Positions 16,652-23,394 of a stretch of DNA of 30,083 bases are shown here, one piece after another. Source of the DNA: JANPII01 sp031424915 (lineage in GTDB: Bacteria > Pseudomonadota > Alphaproteobacteria > Rickettsiales > Midichloriaceae). Below the pieces are notes generated by a model. The model had not been told where the DNA came from. It saw only the letters and a program-made list of their open reading frames with translations, and did not search any database. The translations under genes were made by a program, and so were the position numbers. The DNA is taken from the NCBI GenBank assembly GCA_031424915.1, contig JANPII010000048.1, forward strand, positions 1-30,083. Direction: 5' to 3'. Within the stretch, counting starts at the first letter, position 1; the number at the start of each line of letters is the position of its first letter.

Positions 16652-17134
16652 TCAGTGCAAATCGAAGCACCCTATTGCTAGCCTAGCAAGCAGCCCCTTA
16701 GTTTCGTGATCAGATATAGAATGCAAGCAGGTGTGCAATGCTTCACTTTGTGCAGCTGTAATAGTTCGAGGCTGAGGTTTTGGTAGAGAAACTGCTGTAG
16801 GTGTGGCAGAGGGCACTACTTTAATTCGCACAGAAGATATAGCTTTGTAGCCAAAATAGCTGGCTAATTTTTTAAGGATAGTGCTTTCCTGCGCCTTTAT
16901 TATCATAGCTGCGCTTGGGTTGGTCACTTCTATAAGTAGCACTCCTTCGGTGGTTTTATCTTTATAAAATGATAAAGAAATTGGCTTACTGCAAGCCGCA
17001 AGCTTTGCTTCTAAAAGCTTAGGCCAATCTCTACTTATTTTATGGTATAATACCCTGCCTTCGCCTGTTTCTTCGCACAACTCATAAAACAGGCGTTCTG
17101 TAACTTCAGCAATCGCTCTAGTCCGTTTTCTCAT
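16652..17134 (-). CDS. DciA-like protein (DUF721 family)
   Basis: 160 residues. An N-terminal helical stretch is followed by a DUF721 domain at about 28-110. The family marks are an early Trp in SRDWPKLL (34-41), then a beta-strand block LLIEVTNPSAAMIIKAQES (66-84) where the family has LxVxVxSxxWxxEL, and a final strand VRIKV (101-105). DciA proteins help load the replicative helicase DnaB in bacteria without DnaC/DnaI, and the alphaproteobacterial versions have a variable C-terminal tail, here basic and Pro-rich followed by a helical end. It overlaps the 3' end of the upstream UbiK-like gene by 17 bases, which suggests coupled translation. Family assignment is by pattern and moderately sure; the helicase-loader role is inferred from the family. 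Confidence 0.7.
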   Translation of the reverse strand: MRKRTRAIAEVTERLFYELCEETGEGRVLYHKISRDWPKLLEAKLAACSKPISLSFYKDKTTEGVLLIEVTNPSAAMIIKAQESTILKKLASYFGYKAISSVRIKVVPSATPTAVSLPKPQPRTITAAQSEALHTCLHSISDHETKGLLARLAIGCFDLH

Positions 17135-17822
17135 TACTTTCCGACTTTTTTGGCATACCTAGAGGGTTGCTCTGTGGAGACTTTGTCTTATTCCCGGCAG
17201 AAGCACGATATGGGCGAGCAGGGCGTTCACCTGATTCTTCTGAGCGTGGCCTACTTCTAGGAGCGCCTGCACCTTCCCAACTTCCGGTTTTAGTGCCAGA
17301 AGGACGATATGGGCGAGCAGGACGTCCACCTTCACCTGATTCTTCTGAACGAGGCCTACTTCTAGGAGCGCCTGTACCTTCCCAACTTCCAGTTTTACTA
17401 CCAGAAGCACGATATGGGCGTCTGCTTCCCTCTTCATCTGCTTCTTTGTTTCTGCCGTAATTACTTCGGTTGCCGGATGAAGCTTTAAACCCCGTTGGTT
17501 TATATGGGCGCGCACCTTCGTTGTTATCGCTATAGGGGCGCTTGTATTCCTTTCTTGCCTTTTCTTCAGGTTCTGCAGAAGGCCGACTGAGTATCTTTTC
17601 CAACTCTTCTTGATTCTGCATAACAATGCGCTTTAAAGCATTAAATTCATCACGTCGCACAAAATTCATTTTGCGTATCATATCTTCAACATGGTGTTTG
17701 ACGAAGCTCATTAAATCACGCTTTATGCCAGCTGCACCCGCAAAAGCAGAACGAGTCATCTCTGCCACATCATCAAAAAAACCCTTGTCATGTTTGTTGT
17801 CATTGTCCATAATATCTCTCAT
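17118..17822 (-). CDS. UbiK/BMFP-like protein with a long repetitive C-terminal tail
   Basis: 234 residues. Residues about 12-80 match the BMFP/YqiC family (UbiK): GFFDDVAEMTRSAFAGAAGI, a coiled-coil segment, RKMNFVRRDEFNALKRIV and a leucine/glutamate helix. UbiK is an accessory factor for aerobic ubiquinone biosynthesis and is normally only about 80-120 residues. Here about 150 more residues follow, low in hydrophobics and rich in Arg, Pro, Ser, Gly and Glu. They include two tandem units of 33 and 35 residues containing GSKTGSWEG or GTKTGSWEG, then GAPRSRPRSEESGE and RPxRPYR. This tail should be disordered and positively charged. The start may be Met5 (17810), which has GAGAG-like purines upstream; Met1 at 17822 is also open. 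It lies just upstream of the DciA-like gene, overlapping it. Confidence 0.75.
   Translation of the reverse strand: MRDIMDNDNKHDKGFFDDVAEMTRSAFAGAAGIKRDLMSFVKHHVEDMIRKMNFVRRDEFNALKRIVMQNQEELEKILSRPSAEPEEKARKEYKRPYSDNNEGARPYKPTGFKASSGNRSNYGRNKEADEEGSRRPYRASGSKTGSWEGTGAPRSRPRSEESGEGGRPARPYRPSGTKTGSWEGAGAPRSRPRSEESGERPARPYRASAGNKTKSPQSNPLGMPKKSESNEKTD
17200..17420. repeat. Tandem coding repeat (99 and 105 bp units plus a partial third)
   Basis: Unit 1 is 17200-17298, unit 2 is 17299-17403, and a partial third begins at 17404 with GAAGCACGATATGGGCG. Unit 2 differs by one 6-base insertion (two Gly codons) and scattered substitutions. The units are in frame and encode the tail repeat of the UbiK-like protein, so copy-number change would lengthen the tail without a frameshift. 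Confidence 0.9.
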
Positions 17823-17871
17823 CTTAATTGCTTCGAAGTGGATGTGTAAGATCGCTTTAGCGATCTAATCC

Positions 17872-18714
17872 ATGAGCTGTATACCTCATAATCAGGACTA
17901 TATACCAACTATGGTTATTACTGCAATAGTTTTCCCTAATTTCGATCCTGTCGCCTTCTATATAGGACCGCTTATGGTACGATGGTATTCACTTGCTTAT
18001 ATTGCGGGGATTTTATTGGCCCTATGGGTAATGAAATTATTAAACACAAGATTGGTACCTCCAGCCTTTTATGACGAAGATAAGTTTGATGATATAATAA
18101 TTTGGGGTGTTTTAGGTATCATCATTGGCGGTCGCTTAGGATATGTCTTGTTTTATGATCTTATGTTTGTTAAGTATGATTATTTACGAGCATTGCGCAT
18201 CTGGGAAGGTGGGATGTCCTTCCATGGAGGGATAATAGGAGTGGCAATATCGCTATGGTTATTTTGTCGTAAGCGTACTCTAAATTTTCTACGTATAGCA
18301 GATCTTATATCCTGCGGTGCGCCTATAGGTTTGTTTTTAGGGCGTATTGCTAATTTTATTAATGGTGAGTTATATGGGCGCCCCACTAATGCATCATGGG
18401 GTATTATTTTCCCATATGTTGATATGCAACCACGCCATCCTTCGCAATTATATGAAGCTATATTAGAGGGTATGTTATTATTTATAATAATGTGGTTCTG
18501 CTTTGCTTGCCAACAAATACGACAAAAAGAAGGTACTTTAAGCGGTATTTTTTTAGTGTGTTATAGTATAATGCGTATGGCAGTTGAACACTATTATCGT
18601 GAGCCTGATACCCATATTGGGATGGTGGGGGGAATGATAAGTATGGGAGAAATACTTAGCCTACCAATGCTATTTATAGGAATATGGCTAATATCCAGAC
18701 GAGGCAAAAAATGA
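17872..18714 (+). CDS. lgt: Prolipoprotein diacylglyceryl transferase
   Basis: 280 residues from the first ATG, about seven membrane helices. Lgt moves a diacylglyceryl group from phosphatidylglycerol onto the lipobox Cys of prolipoproteins, the first step of lipoprotein maturation (BamE, encoded at 22656, is one likely client). The family markers are YGxxVRWYSLAYI-like IGPLMVRWYSLAYI (31-44), SFHGG (116-120), the Lgt signature GRIANFINGELYGR (157-170) and RHPSQLYEA (188-196). ATG 17911 (Met14) gives an N terminus closer to the family (FPNFDPVAFYIG follows), so the first 13 residues may not be translated; neither start has a good Shine-Dalgarno. The next gene starts within its stop codon. Confidence 0.95.
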   Translation: MSCIPHNQDYIPTMVITAIVFPNFDPVAFYIGPLMVRWYSLAYIAGILLALWVMKLLNTRLVPPAFYDEDKFDDIIIWGVLGIIIGGRLGYVLFYDLMFVKYDYLRALRIWEGGMSFHGGIIGVAISLWLFCRKRTLNFLRIADLISCGAPIGLFLGRIANFINGELYGRPTNASWGIIFPYVDMQPRHPSQLYEAILEGMLLFIIMWFCFACQQIRQKEGTLSGIFLVCYSIMRMAVEHYYREPDTHIGMVGGMISMGEILSLPMLFIGIWLISRRGKK

Positions 18715-19583
18715 GATACACAAAAGGGATTATATTAAAGCTATTGAATGTTACCTTATTTACAGCTATGTCCTTGCTGTCAGTTTATTTGAGTGAAGGA
18801 TTACATACACTGCAGGTATTTTGGCTAATATCCATGATAGCTTTAATTGGGCTGTTGCCGATAGTTTTATATAGTAAGCAGCCCTTGCATATGGCGGAAT
18901 CACGACATGCTATCTTTTTGCTTAGGGTCATTTTTAATGTATTGGGAATGTGTGCATGGCTGGAAGCTATCTCCCACATTGGGCCTAATAGCAGCTCAGC
19001 TATCAGTTACATGATCCCAATTTTTACCACAATATTAGCAGTATTGGTCTGTAGAGAAAGTATTAATCTATCCTGTATAGCTGCTATAGCTCTAAGCTTC
19101 ATCGGCCTATTTATGGTTCTAGGTCCTCAAGGAGAGGAAATGTTTACTTATGGTGGTATGATGGGATTATGTGCTGTGGCCATGTGGGCAAGCCATGATA
19201 TCGTCTGTAAGTTACAAACTCGAAAAGAGCATGCGCTAGTACAGGCAGTGTATGTCTTTGTATTTAGTGCAGTATTAAGTGGTCCTGCGGCCTTGTTATT
19301 GTGGCAACCAATTGTAGGCAAAGATTTGCTGATCGTCACAGCTATGGGGATTATAGCTGCTTGTAATGTGGTGGTGGTATTTATGGCATATCGGGCAGCC
19401 CCTATAACAGTATTGATGCCTTTTAGTTACTGTAGGTTTCCCTTAATGGCTATATTATCATACTTGATACTAGATGAACCATTGGCTCCTAGCATAATTT
19501 ATGGAGTATTAGTAATAACTTTAGCCTCAAGCTTTATTTTTTACCAGCAGCACATGGGAAGAATTGCGATAACACTAAAATAA
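18711..19583 (+). CDS. DMT-superfamily permease (EamA family)
   Basis: 290 residues from the preferred start, with ten membrane helices in two halves of five, the EamA layout. Each half ends in a small-residue-rich helix (AIALSFIGLFMVLGPQG in the first; SYLILDEPLAPSIIYGVLVI in the second, with the family ExxxxxxxxG pattern). Substrate cannot be told from sequence. In obligate intracellular alphaproteobacteria such carriers import or export small metabolites; I recall one in Rickettsia that carries S-adenosylmethionine, but this is only a family-level analogy. ATG 18711 overlaps the lgt stop as ATGA and has GAGG six bases upstream, so I prefer it to the longer frame from 18684. Its 3' end overlaps that of the convergent MATE gene by nine bases. 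Confidence 0.88.
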   Translation: MRYTKGIILKLLNVTLFTAMSLLSVYLSEGLHTLQVFWLISMIALIGLLPIVLYSKQPLHMAESRHAIFLLRVIFNVLGMCAWLEAISHIGPNSSSAISYMIPIFTTILAVLVCRESINLSCIAAIALSFIGLFMVLGPQGEEMFTYGGMMGLCAVAMWASHDIVCKLQTRKEHALVQAVYVFVFSAVLSGPAALLLWQPIVGKDLLIVTAMGIIAACNVVVVFMAYRAAPITVLMPFSYCRFPLMAILSYLILDEPLAPSIIYGVLVITLASSFIFYQQHMGRIAITLK

Positions 19584-20942
19584 TGCAGAGGGTTGTTTTA
19601 TAATGTGCTTATAACGTAAAGCTAAGCACATAAGAGTAACTGCTGCATAAAGATCAATTCCCCCCCAAATCCAGTGAGCAGAGGCGCCATAGAAATGTAT
19701 AATAATATATAGTGGCAATACGCTAAATAACCAGGCCCCTAAAGTATTTACTACCATGATAAACAATGTATCTCCAAGAGCAGTAAGTAATGCTGCAAAC
19801 ACCCATAAGAACCCATCAAAAACTACATATAGCCAAACATATTGGCAGGTGCGATATTGATCCGACATATCTTGTTGTGCAATAGTATCTATTGCAAATA
19901 AGTGTAGTAGAAAATCCGGATACACAAGTAGAGGTAGGGCGAGGACAGCAATTATAATGCAATGTAATTTAAAAGCAGACAGCAATAAAGTATTGAGCAT
20001 AGGGCGCTGTTTAGCCCCAAGGAGGTTGGAGGCTATAGAGATTACCCCTTTTTGCATACCATCAGTGAAAAAGGCAAATAGAATATATAGGGTCTGTCCG
20101 AGGGTGAGTATGGTAACATATTCTGTGCCTACGGCAGCAACTATATAAAACAAAAAGCACCAAGCACTCATTTCTACTAAATGGCTTAAGGCATTAGGAT
20201 AGCCCAAGCGTAAACAATCTAGTAAAGTACTTCTAATTAATAGAAAGCGATGGGTGCCATATATATGGCGGTTAGTGGCGTTAAGAAATACTGCAAGCAG
20301 TATAATCATCTGCAATAATTGTGAAAAGACAGTAGCTACTGCTGCACCAGTTGCACCTAGAGGTTCAAATAGATTTGGATGTCCGAAGATCAATAGATAA
20401 TCTAGGAGACAGTTTAACAAATTAGCTGAAATAGCGGCAATGGTAATTATCTTCGTTTTGCCCCGCCCAGCAAAAAAGGCGGATAGTGCTGCAAACATTG
20501 GTAATAGCGGTCCCCCTACCATTAGAATGCGCATGTAACTATCTCCTTCTTTATGTAAGGCGTTGGGCACTAATAAGGAGGGCCCCCATATTGCGACAGG
20601 CCAAAATACTACTAACATTGCTAATGAAAAGAATAGCATTTGCCATACTGGTTCTGCCACTCTATCAATACGTCGTGCGCCATTATGTTGGCCAACGAAT
20701 ACCTCTGCAATTGAAGCAATGGAAACTGTACTAAAGACAAAAATTAGCGTTGCCATACCTGCTGCAGCTGCACTATTCATAGATTCTGTTGAATAATTAG
20801 CCAGAAGTATGCGGTCAACGAATAGCATTAGATTACCAGAAAGTGCAGAGATAATAAGGGGCCATGCTATTACCCATAATTCTATTACACTGGCTGGTTT
20901 ATACTTAGTTAACCTGCTAAGAGAATTCGTGGTGGTCCCCAT
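19575..20942 (-). CDS. MATE-family efflux transporter
   Basis: 455 residues with about twelve membrane helices in two similar halves. The first helix carries ELWVIAWPLIISALSGNLMLFVDRILLANYS (21-51), the typical MATE opening with a charged residue in a P-L-I helix followed by a VDRxxLG-like loop. AEVFVGQHNGAR (about 79-90) matches the family VGQxxGAxxxxxA motif, and LLNCLLDYLLIFG (about 174-186) matches NxxLDYxLIFG. MATE carriers use Na+ or H+ gradients to expel cationic organic compounds. It is a single gene, convergent with the DMT permease. An 18-bp near-palindrome about 110 bases upstream of its start is a possible operator. Confidence 0.9.
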   Translation of the reverse strand: MGTTTNSLSRLTKYKPASVIELWVIAWPLIISALSGNLMLFVDRILLANYSTESMNSAAAAGMATLIFVFSTVSIASIAEVFVGQHNGARRIDRVAEPVWQMLFFSLAMLVVFWPVAIWGPSLLVPNALHKEGDSYMRILMVGGPLLPMFAALSAFFAGRGKTKIITIAAISANLLNCLLDYLLIFGHPNLFEPLGATGAAVATVFSQLLQMIILLAVFLNATNRHIYGTHRFLLIRSTLLDCLRLGYPNALSHLVEMSAWCFLFYIVAAVGTEYVTILTLGQTLYILFAFFTDGMQKGVISIASNLLGAKQRPMLNTLLLSAFKLHCIIIAVLALPLLVYPDFLLHLFAIDTIAQQDMSDQYRTCQYVWLYVVFDGFLWVFAALLTALGDTLFIMVVNTLGAWLFSVLPLYIIIHFYGASAHWIWGGIDLYAAVTLMCLALRYKHIIKQPSALF

Positions 20943-21050
20943 GATATTTTCCTTTTATAATACTCAAAAAATTCTGTCCATATGCTTTGTATTCAAAAGC
21001 AAGATAATTAAAGCTCTTGCTTGCGAGGTATTGTCGAGCTTTTTTATATT

Positions 21051-21068
21051 TTGTCAACTAGTTGGCAA
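21051..21068. promoter_or_regulatory. Near-perfect 18-bp palindrome in the MATE/ffh intergenic region
   Basis: TTGTCAACTAGTTGGCAA has 9-bp half-sites with one mismatched position. It lies in the 247-bp gap between the divergent MATE and ffh genes. Nearby, AAAGCTC (21010-21016) and GAGCTTT (21036-21042) form another inverted pair followed by TTTTA. The palindrome is a candidate repressor-binding site; no regulator gene is adjacent. Confidence 0.3.
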
Positions 21069-21189
21069 GAGCTATTTAAATTTTTGAGTAGAAGCAGCCG
21101 AATAATGCTGCAATTAATCTGATTGCCAAAGTACGTAAAAAAAGGTAGGCTACTTTCGCAATGACACTATATGGTACGCGTACTGAGAT

Positions 21190-22533
21190 ATGTTTGCTCA
21201 ACTAACTAACAATTTGTCTAAGGTGTTCGATCTTTTGCGTAGCAAGGGTTATGTAACAGAAGATGATTTGAATGTTGCAATGAGGCAGATTCGCATTACT
21301 TTACTGGAAGCAGATGTAGCATTGCCAGTAGTACGTGAATTTATAGAGCATATAAAAGCTCAAGCAATAGGTGCTGAGGTGCTGAAAAGCGTGTCTGCTG
21401 CTCAAATGATCGTAAAAATTGTTCATGATGAGCTCACTGCTATGTTAGGAGGGCAACAACAAGAGTTCGAGTTAAACTATCCAGCGCCTGCTGTTATTAT
21501 GATGCTTGGATTGCAGGGTTCCGGTAAGACCACCTCTGCCGCTAAGTTGGCATATTATCTACGGCGTAAGCATAAAAAGAGGGTGCTCCTTGCTTCTGCC
21601 GATACTTATAGACCAGCAGCGCAGGAGCAGCTTGCTGTATTGGCTAAGCAAATAGGAATAGATTGTCTGCCTATCATTGCCCAAGAAACACCACTGGCGA
21701 TTGCTAAGCGCTCACTTCAAGAGGCTAAGTTAGGTGGTTATGATGTCATGATTTTTGATACTGCGGGACGCCTACACACTGATGATGAGTTGATGATGGA
21801 ACTGAAGCAACTTGTCAATATTTTACATCCGCAAGAGAAAATGTTGGTGCTGGATGCAATGACTGGGCAAGATGCGGTCAATATAGGGAGGCATTTTCAT
21901 ACAACCATACCATTATCTGGAGTCATTTTAACCAGAGTAGATGGGGATGCTCGGGGTGGTGCTGCACTTAGTATGAGGGGTGTGGCACAATGTCCTATTA
22001 AATTTGTAGGAACAGGAGAGAAAATTGTAGATTTTGAGGAGTTTTATCCCGAACGTGCTGCTGCTCGTATTTTAGAGATGGGTGATGTAGTTTCATTGGT
22101 GGAAAGAGCTGCTGAAACAATTGGGGGCCAAGAGATAGAAGGCTTAGCTAAAAAGTTGCAAAAAGGTAACTTCGATATGAACGACCTTCTGTCGCAACTA
22201 CGCAACTTAAATAAGCTAGGTGGCATCGCCTCTATGGTGGGAATGATCCCGGGCTTAGGCAAGATAAAGTCAATGATACCCGATCAGGCTGCTAGCGATA
22301 AAGTAGTACGCAAGCAGGTGGCAATAATTTCTGCAATGACCTTGGCGGAACGAAGAAAGCCGGATATAATTAATTCATCACGTAAAAATCGCATTGCTAA
22401 GGGTTCTGGCGTACAGTTACATGATGTGAATCGCTTGCTTAAGCAATTTTCAGAAATGAATAAAATGGTGAAAAAATTAGGTAAAATGGATGTCAAACAA
22501 ATCACTAAGCTTGGGAGTAAATTCGGACTCTAA
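21190..22533 (+). CDS. ffh: Signal recognition particle protein Ffh
   Basis: 447 residues. The N-terminal helical bundle is followed by the GTPase domain with G1 GLQGSGKTT (107-115), ADTYRPAAQEQL (136-147), DTAGRLHTDDELM and TRVDGDARGG. The C-terminal methionine-rich M domain binds 4.5S RNA and signal peptides; it includes MVGMIPGLGKIKSMIP and the RRKPDIINSSRKNRIAKGSG helix. Ffh targets inner-membrane proteins to the translocon together with FtsY. No 4.5S RNA gene is seen nearby. The ATG has no strong Shine-Dalgarno; a GTACGCGTAC palindrome lies at 21174-21183 just before it. In many bacteria rpsP follows ffh; here a tiny basic gene and bamE follow. Confidence 0.97.
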   Translation: MFAQLTNNLSKVFDLLRSKGYVTEDDLNVAMRQIRITLLEADVALPVVREFIEHIKAQAIGAEVLKSVSAAQMIVKIVHDELTAMLGGQQQEFELNYPAPAVIMMLGLQGSGKTTSAAKLAYYLRRKHKKRVLLASADTYRPAAQEQLAVLAKQIGIDCLPIIAQETPLAIAKRSLQEAKLGGYDVMIFDTAGRLHTDDELMMELKQLVNILHPQEKMLVLDAMTGQDAVNIGRHFHTTIPLSGVILTRVDGDARGGAALSMRGVAQCPIKFVGTGEKIVDFEEFYPERAAARILEMGDVVSLVERAAETIGGQEIEGLAKKLQKGNFDMNDLLSQLRNLNKLGGIASMVGMIPGLGKIKSMIPDQAASDKVVRKQVAIISAMTLAERRKPDIINSSRKNRIAKGSGVQLHDVNRLLKQFSEMNKMVKKLGKMDVKQITKLGSKFGL

Positions 22534-22534
22534 G

Positions 22535-22669
22535 GTGAAAAAACCTAAAAACCCACTACCTACGCTTAAAGAAAGCAAGAGTGAGAGACTGGCGCAAGCA
22601 TTACGCAATAATTTACGGCGACGTAAGGCACCAAAAAGCAAAAAGGAGAGTAACGATGAAATTGTATAA
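22535..22669 (+). CDS. Small basic protein, 44 aa, between ffh and bamE
   Basis: A GTG-started frame begins one base after the ffh stop and encodes 44 residues. The pattern LKESKSERLAQALRNNLR (11-28) followed by RRKAPKSKK resembles a short basic protein I recall as widespread in alphaproteobacteria (RLAAALRxNLxRRK) with no known function. A predicted amphipathic basic helix suggests RNA or nucleic-acid binding, which is inference. Its end overlaps the bamE start by 14 bases, and the AAGGAG that serves bamE lies inside it, so the three genes ffh, this one and bamE look translationally linked. Confidence 0.6.
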   Translation: MKKPKNPLPTLKESKSERLAQALRNNLRRRKAPKSKKESNDEIV

Positions 22670-23114
22670 GCTATGCTTTATTATGTTAAGTATATCAGTA
22701 GCATTAGGTGGGTGCGCTACAAAGGAATATTATTATGGCTATAGTTTTCCTATTCATGATCGGCAGTATCTGCATATACATAAAACCACTATAGGAGAGG
22801 TGCGACAGCTAATGGGTAGTCCTACCACTGAATCCAATTTTGGCAATAAGGTTTATTATTATGTCTCACAGCAACAAACACGTGTGGCCTTCTTAGCACC
22901 CAAGGTAGAGCAGCAGCGTGTGCTAGCTTTAACCTTTGATTCTAAGGGAGTATTGTCTGAAATTAAGGACTACACTTTAAATGATGCTCTTTATGTTCAG
23001 TTTGATGAGGGGGACACTAGGCTCAAGGGAAGTGAAACTCATCCCTTGGAACAAATAATGGGCAACATTGGAAAATTTAACGCTGCATCCAGTAAGCCTG
23101 GGGCAGGTAATTAA
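22656..23114 (+). CDS. bamE: Outer membrane assembly lipoprotein BamE (SmpA/OmlA family)
   Basis: 152 residues from ATG 22656, which is fixed by AAAGGAG about 8 bases upstream; the longer frame from 22581 would place 25 non-family residues before a signal peptide. A lipoprotein signal ends in LGGC, with Cys19 as the lipidation site. The mature protein shows the BamE pattern: IHKTTIGEVRQLMGSPTTES (where the family has xGMxxxxVxxxlGxP), then KVYYYVSQ and a strand LALTFDSKGVLSEI. BamE stabilises the BAM complex that inserts outer-membrane proteins. The stop TAA (23112-23114) coincides with the left target duplication of inverted-repeat copy 4. The C-terminal tail after about residue 110 is long for the family. 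Confidence 0.93.
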   Translation: MKLYKLCFIMLSISVALGGCATKEYYYGYSFPIHDRQYLHIHKTTIGEVRQLMGSPTTESNFGNKVYYYVSQQQTRVAFLAPKVEQQRVLALTFDSKGVLSEIKDYTLNDALYVQFDEGDTRLKGSETHPLEQIMGNIGKFNAASSKPGAGN

Positions 23115-23264
23115 TACCAAATTTAGGAAATACCACTTGAAGCGGTACCTTTTTGGTAATTTTACCATACCATTTTCGCGCAAGTATTTGAATACAGGCT
23201 TCTCAAAGATATGCCAAAATTCCCCCAAAAATTCTTGCTGTGAACTTATTTCCTAAACGTGGTA
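23115..23264 (-). mobile_element. MITE-like inverted-repeat element, copy 4
   Basis: 150 bp, TACCAAA to GTGGTA, flanked by TAA at 23112-23114 (the bamE stop codon) and 23265-23267. Orientation is as in copy 1, opposite to copies 2, 3 and 5. It is the most degraded copy: both arms carry small deletions, one of which is shared with copy 5. It separates convergent bamE and the symporter gene and ends 10 bases before parS site 2. Confidence 0.85.
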
Positions 23265-23274
23265 TAATGCACCA

Positions 23275-23288
23275 GTTTCACGTGAAAC
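23275..23288. promoter_or_regulatory. parS site 2, intergenic
   Basis: GTTTCACGTGAAAC, identical over all 14 bases to parS site 1. It lies 13.9 kb away in the gap between the convergent bamE and symporter-GGDEF genes. Because it is intergenic, its conservation cannot be due to coding and supports a real ParB-binding role. Confidence 0.93.
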
Positions 23289-23303
23289 GCAAGTTTTGCT
23301 GCT

Positions 23304-23343
23304 CGTTCAGCCTGCACCAGGTACACCTAGGGCAGGCTGAGCG
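23304..23343. other. GC-rich 12-bp hairpin beside parS site 2
   Basis: CGTTCAGCCTGC (23304-23315) pairs with GCAGGCTGAGCG (23332-23343) over 12 bp with one G-T pair, around a 16-base loop in which AGG and CCT can pair again. No T run follows on either strand, so it is not a standard intrinsic terminator. It begins 15 bases after parS site 2 and lies 52 bases before the 3' end of the symporter gene. Confidence 0.5.
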
Positions 23344-23394
23344 GACGCTAAAGTTCGTATGCCAAAATATGAATAAAAAAGACGCTATGGCTGG

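Noticed and set aside
17159..17626. A long second frame on the minus strand across the UbiK-like tail, and a plus-strand frame opposite it
   Set aside because: Both are by-products of the GC-richer tandem repeat being open in several frames; their sequences are low-complexity and carry no start signals.
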